Below, one piece after another: positions 45,388 through 56,663 of a stretch of DNA of 64,000 nt (position 1 is its first letter; every line of letters starts with the position of its first letter). Position numbers and translations under genes: made by a program. The stretch is taken from NCBI RefSeq assembly GCF_036323735.1, contig NC_086019.1, positions 240,367,102-240,431,101 on the forward strand, given 5' to 3'. Source of the DNA: Rattus norvegicus (taxonomy: Eukaryota; Chordata; Mammalia; Rodentia; Muridae). The notes under the pieces were generated by a model. That model had not been told where the DNA came from. It ran no database searches and worked only from the letters and a program-made list of their open reading frames with translations.

Positions 45388-45528
45388 TATAGATTGGGCA
45401 TGACGGACATCTATAATCCCAGAACATGATAATCCTATCCGAGGCAGGAATATTATGAATTGTAGACCAAACTATGTTACTTAATGAGTGTGAAGCCAGC
45501 GCAGGCCACAGTGGACTCTGTCTCAAAC
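45388..45528 (+). repeat. B1-like SINE (old)
   Basis: 'attgggcatgacggacatct', 'ataatcccagaacatgataa' and 'ggccacagtggactctgtct' in B1 order; strongly diverged. Confidence 0.6.
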
Positions 45529-45539
45529 CAACTGCACGT

Positions 45540-47505
45540 TATTCTATATCTGGACATTTTGGTGAACTTTATACAACACTCAGATCTAAGGGTTTGCTTA
45601 TAAACTCACACATTATTTAAATCAGAAGGAATAACAATGTGTTATGATCAACACGAATACATTTTAAACCATCATTTGTCAAAATATTGTAGGTAAACAA
45701 TGTAAAGAAAATTTTGTCACAGATTATAGGTTTTCTCAAGTAGGAAATTAAGGCCTAACAATTGACTTAGATGAGCACAAAATAAGCCACTCTTTATAAG
45801 AGACAGTGTGTGGTTGTGAAACTCAACAGTTTTATTTTATTTATTTATTCTTTGGTAGGTTTGAATATCTTATCTCTAAAGGAGTCCTCCAGTAGGGCGA
45901 TAATCTGTGTAAGTCTCTGCAGCAAAATGGTCAGGGGGGTAGCTGATCGTCCAGGTTCTTGTAAGAACTGAATCACATGATGTGTGGACAACTGCCTGGA
46001 TTAGTGTCAGAAACAGAACAAATACTTAGACATGATGTGCGTGACAGGAAAACACAAACACACCCATTTGGCAAATGATAAATTCACATTTGCAGGATTC
46101 TTACTGAGGCATCCAGTGTCCACCTAATTAAAGGACATCTCATTCTCCTTGAAGCTCTGCTTACTAGCTGAAGTTTTCAGAGCCTCACAAGACCCTCTCC
46201 TAATCCATTTGTATTTTCATTGTTTCAGACAAAGGACAATCAGTCACACGTTGGATTCCTGGAGTGTTGTGATATGGATTGAGCATACTCCGTTCAGAGA
46301 CGCTGAATGATCAATGGAATATTTTTGGTGAGTGGAGTTTGCATTTCCCCCAAAGTTAAAACCTGAATGCCATTCTGTCGGTCTGCTCAGCAATGCTTCT
46401 TACCTGGGATCAGCACATTGACATTTAAATCATAAGAAAAATCTGCTTTTATTTAATATCTTTGTCCCTCTATGAACTGTGAGGGAAAGAGAAGTTGTCA
46501 AGCCTGTGTACAACCCAAAGCATTTGCCAAAATCCCTTTAAAGTAATAATCTTTAGGCAAGACCAGTAGCACTCTCTTGTTTCAGTTCACTGTGTGTGTG
46601 GTGGGGGGGATCTTCCCTGTGTTTTCTGCTTCCACCCAAACTGCACAGTAATTAAAAATCCTTTCATCTCTCCAGTTAGGCATCACACTACATGCCTGTC
46701 ACCTGGCCACTCTGCTATCTAAATCAGGCGTTGGGGAAATAAAAGAAAAAAAAAATCAAGGTTAGTGTGAACAGCTGGCAAATGCATTTGACCAGGCCTG
46801 CTGAACTGCAGCCTGAAGCTTGGCCCAAGCCCAGACAGATAAAGCCTTAGCAGAGCTCTAGATTTCTACAGAATTTGTGTGCAGAATGTAAAGACTGGCT
46901 CCGTCTGCTGCTGGTGCTTTCAGCACCACTGGGGGCTTAACTTGCTCTGGACAGGAAGACAGTAGAGTGGGGTTAGATGGACCTCGGGGGTCCTTTCGCT
47001 TCTGGCCCACTTCAACCTATCCATCAAAATGCTGACCTATATTCCAGTGACACACATCGGATCCAAGCAGGACAAACTACCCAGGGTCTCGTCCCCCCTC
47101 CCAGTTAGGCAAACGGGCAGCCACATCTGTGTGCAGGGTTCTTTCTCCTCAGACTGGTGACATGAAGGGACTAGGAGGAGGGTTGTTCGGAGGCAAGTCC
47201 AGTGCAGCGTGAACAACACTGCCTTCTCTCCAGGAAAGCAGCAGTAAGCAACAGGGGTGGGAGGGGGTGTGTGAAAGAAAGACAGGTTTTTGGATCTCCA
47301 GACCCCCTCCCCCCAAAGCCATTGTTTTTTAAAATGCTTTCCTGTGTTTCTGGAGAGTGGGCAGATGGCAAGATCCCAGAAGTGTAAAACAGCTACAAGA
47401 AACAAGATGATTCAGACAGAGGGAGTATGTGTAAATCATCTCAATATTAATCAAGGCCTCAAGACACCATCACCCACCACCTACCGCCTTGCAAGTTTGT
47501 GTGCG
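45540..47505. other. repeat-poor unique sequence with an exon-like segment
   Basis: No transposon is recognised in nearly 2 kb. The segment at 46229-46327 is bounded by a strong acceptor ('ttttcattgtttcag') and a strong donor ('gtgagt'), but all three plus-strand frames contain stops, so it cannot be an internal coding exon. Whether it is transcribed is unknown. Confidence 0.35.
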
Positions 47506-47507
47506 TT

Positions 47508-47511
<4 letters not shown>

Positions 47512-47551
<40 letters not shown>
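47512..47551 (+). repeat. (CA)20 microsatellite
   Basis: 40 bp of uninterrupted CA. Confidence 0.95.
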
Positions 47552-47557
<6 letters not shown>

Positions 47558-47636
47558 TCTGTGTAGACATGCATCTCCCTCTATTTCTGTTCCCCCGGAA
47601 GTAGGAGCTTTCACCGAACCGGTGCTGTTTTGTGTT

Positions 47637-47822
47637 TTGCCAAGGCTGTTGACCAACAAGCCACTGTGATCCCCTCTCTTGTCTCTGCCTCCCCTGCCTC
47701 AGCGCTGAAGTTATAGGTCCACTTGGCCACATTCAGCTTTTTATGTGTGTGCTGGGGATTGGAACTCAGGTCCTCACATTTACGAAGTAAGTGCTCCAAG
47801 CCACCTAGCCATCTCCTGGGCC
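47637..47822 (-). repeat. B4-type SINE, diverged
   Basis: 'tctctgcctcccctgcctca', 'tgtgctggggattggaactc', 'aggtcctcacatttacgaag' and 'ccacctagccatctcctggg' follow the antisense B4 order. Confidence 0.65.
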
Positions 47823-47829
47823 CATCTTT

Positions 47830-50110
47830 ATGTGTTCACGTCTTGTTTCACTTTTAGAAGGGTGCCATGTACAGTCAGAGCTCTTTTTGAGGCTTTGGAT
47901 GGGAAGATGGCCGCCATTTTTACACTTCACTTATTTTGTGAACTGGCTCAATGGAAGACATGTGGTTGGGACCAACTCATTGTCAGTAGAAGAAGAAAGA
48001 GAACGTGGAACCCCTAGGGAGGAAGCCAGAGCTGAGACTAGCGCCACAACCAAAAGCCAGGGATGGTGCCCTCTAAAGCACAGGAACCATGCCTAAGAGA
48101 GATATTTTCAAGTGGGCCTGTGGTTTACCACAGTGTCCTCGTGATCAGTACAGTGGTCAGATGTCAGGCGTAACTGAAAGTACGTTCATTTTCCCACAGT
48201 GGAGAGAGCAGCACAAAAGAAGAAAAAAATTGCTCATATGAAACAAATACTTTTCCATTTTAGAGCTTGACTGGTGCAGGCTTGAAAATGTAGCATCACC
48301 CATGTGACCTTTCTGAGGAAAGCTGGAGAGGCAGCAACAGTTGCTGCCTTTGATTAATTAGCAGAACATTAAGGTCTCCGCCCCTTATTTTCTCCAAATA
48401 GTCTTTCACAGTGTGAGTGCTCAGGCCCCATTGTTTGCTCAGCTCAATAGATCTGGGGGCAAGGGTTGCACCTTCCTGTTTCTATGGGGCTGATGGGGCT
48501 GGTAGGGAGAAGAATTGCAGGCCAGTGATCTCAGTGTAAGCTTCAGGATCATAGCTAGCTACCAACGATAGTCCTCAGACTTTCCCAATTCAACCGGCAG
48601 TGCAGATTACGTAATCATCTCTTCACACTGCATGGGTATAGGAGGAGCTCTGGGATCCAAAGAGTTAAATTGTCATCTGCAATGGAATAAATGGTTGAAC
48701 CACAAATTTATCCTGTGCTCGCCTACTGATGTGTTACCCTGTGTTCATGCATTTCCCCCCTTTCAGATATTATTATCTTTTATGATATCATATCTTAAAA
48801 TGGCTCCTCTGTCATTTTGGAGCAAGGTCTCCTTGGTTCACCACCAGAAATGGAGCAGAGTGCTTTTTGTATTCACATATGTCACATAAGCCCTGGGAAT
48901 ACAAGGTGACAATGTACAGCAATGAACCACTCACTGCCTAGGAGACAGGAAGGAAGCAGTATGTTCTAGGCAGCCCCACATCCCACCTTAGATGCCTTTT
49001 CTTTCTGTCTGGATCCTTAGCAAAATCAAGCATCCAGACCTGATCTTTCCATCTTCCCACACCGGGAGCACCTTGAGCATCCAGTGTGAAATTTCCTGCT
49101 GACTTTGTTTTGGCTGGATTGCTAGCTACATGTGGGAGAATTTAGCTCAAACAGCACAAAGCTAATAGCCTGCTTCTGTGCAGTCAAAGGGAGATCAGTA
49201 GAAAAAAGGTGACGTCATGGATATTCCAGGGACTTCAGGTCTGCTGTGCAAAGTGGCTTCTTCACTACACGTAAGTCAGAACCTGGATTGGAGACAAAAA
49301 CAACTCCCCCTTCACATAAATAGCTGCTCCGGGACTCAAAAATATTCTAAGCACAACGGCTCAGAAATAGTCCCTTTTCCTTGGAGATCCGTCTGATTTC
49401 CCGAGTCCAATCACAAACTTCTTAACAGCGTGTCATGAACCTCTCAGCGCATTCTTTTTCTTCAAAGCTCCCCGGCTCGCCAGTGTGCAGCCAGTGAAGT
49501 GCTACACCGTAAATAAGCATACACAAGACGTGCTAAAATCCACCCTCCACCGCTCCTGCCTTTTCCTCCAGGGGTACCACCACTCTGCCAGCGGCGTGGG
49601 ATTTGCTGCATTACCTCTGAATCTAGCTTTTTTTTCCCTCTCTTCCTTTTCTTTGAAACTTGAACGTGTCCAGCATCTAATGTGGAGTATGTAATGGATT
49701 TATCTTGTTTATACAAATCACATTTTTGTCTCCATGCACCTTTCTTCCCACTGTCTCTCAGAGATCCCACTGTGGAAATAAGGAGGGTAGGTACATAGAC
49801 AGATCCTTTCAAACAGCAAGCACAGCTTCACCTATTCAGGACTACAGAAAATCAGTGCATTAGATAATTTACCATGGCTCTAATGCCAGTGTTTCCTCTG
49901 ATGCCTTTAAGTTGTGAACAGGCATCCATTTTACATGTGTAGCCAGCCATGAAGCCTAGCCTAGGAGTACAGGTTACTGCTATGATCAATAAATGTTGCA
50001 CAACATGCCATGACATGTGTTTGAATTAATTTTTTTTTACTGTATGGTAATAAAGGCACGTGTGGTAAACAGTTGACTCAAGTCACTGTCCTTATTATTT
50101 CCTTACAAAC
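47830..50110. other. repeat-poor unique sequence, no gene seen
   Basis: More than 2 kb without a recognised transposon. It contains a perfect CRE octamer at 49210-49217 and a cluster of CpGs at 49340-49600. No exon could be supported, and the open frames seen are below 120 codons. Confidence 0.35.
49210..49217 (+). promoter_or_regulatory. CRE-like octamer TGACGTCA
   Basis: A perfect palindromic cAMP-response element. One such octamer per about 65 kb is expected by chance before CpG depletion, so function is unproven. It lies in a repeat-poor region. Confidence 0.2.
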
Positions 50111-50119
50111 CATGGTAGC

Positions 50120-50294
50120 AGGAGGGCTGTTTGGGAGTCAACGAGATGCTTCAGAGGGTAGAGGGCTTGTCTCCGAACCTGAGAGTCTGGATTCCGGGAA
50201 ACTACATGATGGGGGCAGAGAGTTGAAGCCTTCAAGGTGTTTTCTGACTTCCACATGAAAGCTGTTGGACACACACACTCACACACACACACAA

Positions 50295-50367
<73 letters not shown>

Positions 50368-50441
50368 CAGAGAGACAGGGAGAGAGAGACAGAGAGAGAG
50401 ACAGAGAGAGAGACAGAGAGAGGATGATGATGATGATAGAT

Positions 50442-50480
<39 letters not shown>

Positions 50481-50483
50481 TAG
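50120..50483 (+). repeat. degenerate SINE followed by compound microsatellite
   Basis: The tRNA-headed SINE-like part at 50120-50265 ('cagagggtagagggcttgtc', 'ctggattccgggaaactaca') leads into (CA)n, (GA)n, GACAGA units, (GAT)n and (GATA)n up to 50480. Arg-Glu and Ser-Leu ORFs over it are artefacts. Confidence 0.75.
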
Positions 50484-50619
50484 GTTTATAGAGATCATGA
50501 GCAATCAACCATTAAAGGCTATACTCACACCAAAAAAGTACATGAGGTACATGAGGAATAAGGTCATGGGAACAGCTACATCCTACTCTGGGCCAGCATC
50601 CATACTCTGTAAGCCATTG

Positions 50620-50620
<1 letters not shown>

Positions 50621-50707
<87 letters not shown>
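50621..50707 (+). repeat. (CA)n(GA)n compound microsatellite
   Basis: (CA) at about 50622-50650 runs directly into (GA) to about 50707, without interruption. Confidence 0.95.
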
Positions 50708-50708
<1 letters not shown>

Positions 50709-50882
50709 AATAGCATGGAAAAGAACACTACTAACACCTGAGGCTGTGAAGGTACATCCCAAGGTGCGGGATGAGTAGAGATTGCCTTGACTAAGAATCC
50801 ATACCATCTAGAACTAGAGTTAAATGATTCAATGCTCTCTGCTGAATGTAGTCTCTGGCCTAGCAGCAAAGGTATCAACTAT

Positions 50883-50896
50883 AGAAATGTAGTCTT
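50883..50896. repeat. target-site duplication, 3' side of the L1
   Basis: AGAAATGTAGTCTT, identical to 57079-57092. Its last T bases merge with the T-run that represents the L1 A tail. Confidence 0.9.
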
Positions 50897-51619
50897 TTTT
50901 TTTTTTTTTTATTAACTTGAGTATTTCTTATATACATTTCAAGTGTTATTCCCTTTCCCGGTTTCTGGGCAAACATCCCCCTCCCCCCTCCCCTTCTCTA
51001 TAGGTGTTCCCCTCCCCATCCTCCCCCCTTGATGCCCTCCCCCCAACAATCTAGTTCACTGGGGGTTCAGTCTTAGCAGGACCCAGGGCTTCCCCTTCCA
51101 CTGGTGATCTTACTAGGATATTCATTGCTACCTATGAGGTCAGAGTCCAGGGTCAGTCCATGTATAGTCTTTAGGTAGTGGCTTAGTCCCTGGAAGCTCT
51201 GGTTGCTTGGCATTGTTGTACATATGGGGTCTCGAGCCCCTTCAAGCTCTTCCAGTTCTTTCTCTGATTCCTTCAACGGGGGACCTATTCTCAGTTCAGT
51301 GGTTTGCTGCTGGCATATGCCTCTGTGTTTGCTGTATTCTGGCTGTGTCTCTCAGGAGAGACCTACATCCGGCTCCTGTCGGTCTGCACTTCTTTGCTTC
51401 ATGAATCTTTTCTAATTGGATGACTGTATATGCATGGGCCACATGTGGGGCAGGCTCTGAATGGGTGTTCCTTCTGTGTCTGTTTTAATCTTTGCCTCTC
51501 CCTTCCCTGCCAAGGGTATTCTTGTTCCCCTTTTAAAGAAGGAGTGAAGCATTCACATTTTGATCATCCGTCTAGAGTTTCATTTGTTCTAGGCATCTAG
51601 GGTAATTCAAGCATTTGGG
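50897..51619 (-). other. L1 3' UTR with polypurine tract and poly(A) signal
   Basis: Lies between the ORF2 stop (51620-51622) and the A tail. The plus strand is C-rich at about 50980-51055, which is the G-rich polypurine tract characteristic of rodent L1 3' UTRs. AATAAA in L1 orientation (50908-50913) overlaps the start of the A tail. Confidence 0.85.
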
Positions 51620-54600
51620 CTAATAGCCACTTATCAATGAATGCATACCATGTGTGTTTTTCTGTGATTGGGTTAGCTCACTCAGGATGATATTTTCCAG
51701 TTCCAACCATTTGCCTATGAATTTCATAAAGTCATTGTTTTTGATAGCTGAGTAATATTCCATTGTGTAGATGTACCACATTTTCTGTATCCATTCCTCT
51801 GTTGAAGGGCATCTGGGTTCTTTCCAGCTTCTGGCTATTATAAATAAGGCTGCGATAAACATAGTACAGCACGTGTCTTTTTTATATGTTGGGGATCTTT
51901 TGGGTATATGCCCAAGAGAGGTATAGCTGGATCCTCAGGCAGTTCAATGTCCAATTTTCTGAGGAACTTCCAGACTGATTTCCAGAATGGTTGTACCAGT
52001 CTGCAATCCCACCAACAATGGAGGAGTGTTCCTCTTTCTCCACATCCTCGCCAGCATCTGCTGTAACCTGAGTTTTTGATCTTAGCCATTCTCACTGGTG
52101 TGAGGTGAAATCTCAGGGTTGTTTTGATTTGCTTTTCCCTTATGACTAAAGATGTTGAACATTTCTTTACGTGTTTCTCAGCCATTCGGCATTCCTCAGC
52201 TGTGAATTCTTTGTTTAGCTCTGAACCCCATTTTTTAATAGGGTTATATGTCTCCCTGTGGTCTAACTTCTTGAGTTCTTTGTATATTTTGGATATAAGG
52301 CCTCTATCTGTTGTAGGATTGGTAAAGATCTTTTTCCCAATCTGTTGGTTGCCGTTTTGTCCTAACCACAGTGTCCTTTGCCTTACAGAAGCTTTGCAGT
52401 TTTATGAGATCCCATTTGTCAATTCTTGATCTTAGAGCATAAGCCATTGGTGTTTTGTTCCAGATGCTTCACTAGTTTTTCTTCTATTAGTTTGAGTGTA
52501 TCTGGTTTGATGTGGAGGTCCTTGATCCACTTGGACTTAAGCTTTGTACAGGGTGATAAGCATGGATCAATCTGCATTCTTCTACATGTTGACCTCCAGT
52601 TGAACCAGCACCATTTGCTGAAAATGCTATCTTTTTTCCATTTGATGGTTTTGGCTCCTTTGTCAAAAATCAAGTGCCCATAGGTGTGTGGGTTCATTTC
52701 TGGGTCTTCAATTCTGTTCCATTGGTCTATCTGTCTGTCTCTATACCAATACCACGCAGTTTTTATCGCTATTGCTCTGTAATACTGCTTGAGTTCAGGG
52801 ATAGTGATTCCCCCTGAAGTCCTTTTATTGTTGAGGATAGTTTTAGCTATCCTGGGTTTTTTGTTATTCCAGATGAATTTGCAAATTGTTCTGTCTAACT
52901 CTTTGAAGAATTGGATTGGTATTTTGATGGGGATTGCATTGAATCTGTAGATCGCTTTTGGTAAAATGGCCATTTTTACTATATTAATCCTGTCAATCCA
53001 TGAGCATGGGAGATCTTTCCATCTTCTGAGGACTTCTTCAATTTCTTTCTTCAGAGTCTTGAAGTTCTTATTGTACAAATCTTTTACTTGCTTGGTTAAA
53101 GTCACACCGAGGTACTTTATATTATTTGGGTCTATTATGAAGGGTGTCGTTTCCCTAATTTCTTTCTCGGCTTGTTTCTCTTTTGTGTAGAGGAAGGCTA
53201 CTGATTTATTTGAGTTAATTTTATACCCAGCCACTTTGCTGAAGTTGTTTATCAGCTTTAGTAGTTCTCTGGTGGAACTTTTGGGATCACTTAAATATAC
53301 TATCATATCATCTGCAAATAGTGATATTTTGACTTCTTCTTTTCCGATCTGTATCCCCTTGACCTCCTTTTGTTGTCTGATTGCTCTGGCTGGAACTTCA
53401 AGAACTATATTGAATAAGTAGGGAGAGAGTGGGCAGCCTTGTCTAGTCCCTGATTTTAGTGGGATTGCTTCAAGTTTCTCTCCATTTAGTTTAATGTTAG
53501 CAACTGGTTTGCTGTATATGGCTTTTACTATGTTTTGGTATGGGCCTTGAATTCCTATTCTTTCCAGGACTTTTATCATGAAGGGGTGTTGAATTTTGTC
53601 AAATGCTTTCTCAGCATCTAATGAAATGATCATGTGGTTTTGTTCTTTCAGTTTGTTTATATAATGGATCACATTGATGGTTTTCCGTATATTAAACCAT
53701 CCCTGCATGCCTGGGATGAAGCCTACTTGATCATGGTGGATGATTGTTTTGATGTGCTCTTGGATTCGGTTTGCCAGAATTTTATTGAGTATTTTTGCGT
53801 CGATATTCATAAGGGAAATTGGTCTGAAGTTCTCTTTCTTTGTTGGGTCTTTGTGTGGTTTAGGTGTAAGAGTAATTGTGGCTTCATAGAAGGAATTCGG
53901 TAGTGATCCATCTGTTTCAATTTTGTGGAATAGTTTGGATAATATTGGTATGAGGTCTTCTATGAAGGTTTGATAGAATTCTGCACTAAACCCATCTGGA
54001 CCTGAGCTCTTTTTGGTTCGGAGACCTTTAATGACTGCTTCTATTTCCTTAGGAGTTATGGGGTTGTTTAACTGGTTTATCTGTTCCTGATTTAACTTCA
54101 GTACCTGGTATCTGTCTAGAAAATTGTCCATTTCCTGCAGATTTTCAAGTTTTGTTGAATATAGGCTTTTATAGTAAGATCTGATGATTTTTTGAATTTC
54201 CTCTGAATCTGTAGTTATGTCTCCCTTTTCATTTCTGATTTTGTTAATTTGGATACACTCTCTGTGTCCTCTCATTAGTCTGGCTAAGGGTTTATCTATC
54301 TTGTTGATTTTCTCAAAGAACCAACTTTTGGTTCTGTTAATTCTTTCTATGGTCCTTTTTGTTTCTACTTGGTTGATTTCAGCTCTGAGTTTGATTATTT
54401 CCTGCCTTCTACTCCTCCTGGGTGTATTTGCTTCTTTTTGTTCTAGAGATTTTAGGTGTGCTCTCAAGCTGGTGACATATGCTCTTTCTTGTTTCTTTCT
54501 ACAGGCACTCAGCGCTATGAGTTTTCCTCTTAGCACAGCTTTCATTGTGTCCCATAAGTTTGGGTATGTTGTATCTTCATTTTCATTTAATTCTAAAAAG

Positions 54601-55418
54601 TCTTTAATTTCTTTCTTTATTTCTTCCTTGACCAGGTTATCATTGAGTAGAGCATTGTTCAATTTCCACGTATGTGTGGGCATTCTTCCCTTATTGTTAT
54701 TGAAGACCAGTTTTAGGCCGTGGTGGTCCGATAGCACGCATGGGATTATTTCTATCTTTCTGTACCTGTTGAGGCCCGTTTCTTGACCAATTATATGGTC
54801 AATTTTGGAGAAAGTATCATGAGGAGCTGAGAAGAAGGTATATCCTTTTGCTTTAGGGTAGAATGTTCTATAAATATCTGTTAAGTCCATTTGGCTCATG
54901 ACTTTTCTTAGTCTGTCTACATCTCTGTTTAATTTCTGTTTCCATGATCTGTCCATTGATGAGAGTGGGGTGTTGAAGTCTCCTACTATTATTGTGTGAG
55001 GTGCAATGTGTGTTTTGAGCTTTAGTAAGGTTTCTTTTATGTATGTAGGTGCCCTTGTATTTGGGGCATAGATATTTAGGATTGAGAGTTCATCTTGGTG
55101 GATTTTTCCTTTGATGAATATGAAGTGTCCTTCCTTATCTTTTTTGATGAATTTTAGTTGAAAATTGATTTTATTTGATATTAGAATGGCTACTCCAGCT
55201 TGCTTCTTCCGACCATTTGCTTGGAAAGTTGTTTTCCAGCCTTTCACTCTGAGGTAGTGTCTGTCTTTGTCTCTGCGGTGTGTTTCCTGTAGGCAGCAGA
55301 ATGCAGGGTCCTCGTTGCGTATCCAGTTTGTTAATCTATGTCTTTTTATTGGGGAGTTGAGGCCATTGATGTTGAGAGATATTAAGGAATAGTGATTATT
55401 GCTTCCTGTTATATTCAT
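51620..55418 (-). pseudogene. L1 ORF2 (endonuclease-reverse transcriptase), frameshifted
   Basis: ORF2p nicks the target and reverse-transcribes L1 RNA. The frame is open from 55472, but its first codons begin with TTG; the first ATG, in the family's usual start context (MNITGSNNH), is at 55418. From that ATG 999 codons are open to a stop at 52419. Endonuclease residues are present: N16, E45, D147, N149, D207, D231, H232. The RT has GTRQGCPLSP and FADD at about 701-704. A shift near 52460 moves to a second frame that carries the Cys motif (C-X3-C-X7-H-X4-C, 52003-52056). A second shift in an A-run (51878-51883) leads to the C-terminal ISGY and stop. Intact L1 ORF2 is about 1,280 residues. Endonuclease and RT could still be translated; the Cys domain could not. 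Confidence 0.95.
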
Positions 55419-55477
55419 ATTTGGATGTGAGGTTATGTTTATGTGCTTTTCTTCTCTTTGTTTTGTTGCCAAGACGA

Positions 55478-56663
55478 TTAGTTTCTTGCTTCTTCTAGGG
55501 TATAGCTTGCCTCCTTATGTTGGGCTTTACCATTTATTATCCTTTGTAGTGCTGGATTTGTAGAAAGATATTGTGTAAATTTGGTTTTGTCATGGAATAT
55601 CTTGTTTTCTCCATCTATGTTAATTGAGAGTTTTGCAGGATACAGTAACCTGGGCTGGCATTTGTGTTCTCTTAGGGTCTGTATGACATCAGTCCAGGAT
55701 CTTCTGGCCTTCATAGTTTCTGGCGAAAAGTCTGGTGTAATTCTGATAGGTCTGCCTTTATATGTTACTTGACCTTTTTCCCTTACTGCTTTTAATATTC
55801 TTTCTTTATTTTGTGTGTTTGGTGTTTTGACTATTACGTGACGGGAGGTGTTTCTTTTCTGTTCCAATATATTTGGAGTTCTGTCGGCTTCTTGTATGCC
55901 TATGGGTATCTCTTTTTTAGGTTAGGGAAGTTTTCTTCTATGATTTTGTTGAAGATATTAAGTGGTCCTTTGAGCTGGGAGTCTTCACTCTCTTCTATAC
56001 CTATTATCCTTAGGTTTAATCTTCTCATTGCGTCCTGGATTTCCTGTATGTTTTGGACCAGTAGCTTTTTCTGCTTTACATTATCTTTGACAGTTGAGTC
56101 AATGATATGTATGGAATCTTCTGCTCCTGAGATTCTCTCTTCCATCTCTTGTATTCTGTTGGTGAAGCTCATATCTACAGCTCCTTGTCTCTTCTTTTGG
56201 TTTTCTATATCCAGGGTTGTTTCCATGTGTTCTTCCATGATTGCTTCTATTTCCATTTTTAATTCCTTCAACTATTTGATCGTGTTTTCTTGGAATTCTT
56301 TCAGGGATTTTTGTGACTCATCTCTATGGGCTTCTACTTGTTTATTTATGATTTCCTGGAATTCTTTCAGGGATTTTGTTACTCCTCTCTATGGGCTTCT
56401 ACTTGTTTATTTATGATTTCCTGGAATTCTTTCAGGGATTTTTGTGATTCCTCTCTGTAGGCTTCTACTTGTTCTCTAAGGGAGTTCTTCACATCTTTCT
56501 TGAAGTCCTCCAGCATCCTGATCAAATATGATTTTGAAAGTAGATCTTGCCTTTCTGGTTTGTTTGGATATTCCGTGTTTACTTTGGTGGGAGAATTGGG
56601 CTCCGATGATGCCATGTAGTCTTGGTTTCTGTTGCTTGGGTTCCTGCACTTGCCTTTCGCCAT
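55478..56663 (-). pseudogene. L1 ORF1 (RNA-binding chaperone), broken into three frames
   Basis: ORF1p forms trimers through a coiled coil and coats L1 RNA. The start is a true ATG at 56663 (MAKGKCRNPSNRNQDY). The coiled-coil part contains 66-bp repeat units. The first frame ends at 56379, where one unit is 65 bp instead of 66. A TAG (56272-56274) interrupts the second frame. Another shift lies in an A-run near 55913-55918. The last frame (to 55478) carries the conserved C-terminal region with 'GRPIRITPDFSPETMKARR' and 'LREHKCQPRLLYPAKLS'. Both shifts are consistent with single-base deletions. ORF1 ends 59 bp before the ORF2 ATG. Confidence 0.93.
56304..56474 (-). repeat. 66-bp tandem repeat inside L1 ORF1 (length-polymorphic region)
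   Basis: Unit 1 is 56304-56369 (66 bp) and unit 2 is 56370-56434 (65 bp). A partial third unit begins at 56435 and diverges near 56474. Each full unit encodes 22 residues of coiled coil around the words KQVEAHREE and KSLKEFQE. Length variation in this part of ORF1 is known in rodent L1s. Confidence 0.9.

Noticed and set aside
50232..50508. Ser-Leu and Arg-Glu open frames
   Set aside because: Simple-repeat translation of (GA)n/(GATA)n.
54217..54786. 189-codon plus-strand open frame opposite L1 ORF2
   Set aside because: Antisense shadow of ORF2 without a recognisable domain.
55419..55472. Extension of L1 ORF2 by 18 codons upstream of its ATG
   Set aside because: The first codon of the extension is TTG; the conserved start context begins at the ATG at 55418.
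55811..56416. 201-codon plus-strand open frame opposite L1 ORF1
   Set aside because: Antisense shadow of ORF1; its existence follows from ORF1 codon use, and no independent start or domain is seen.
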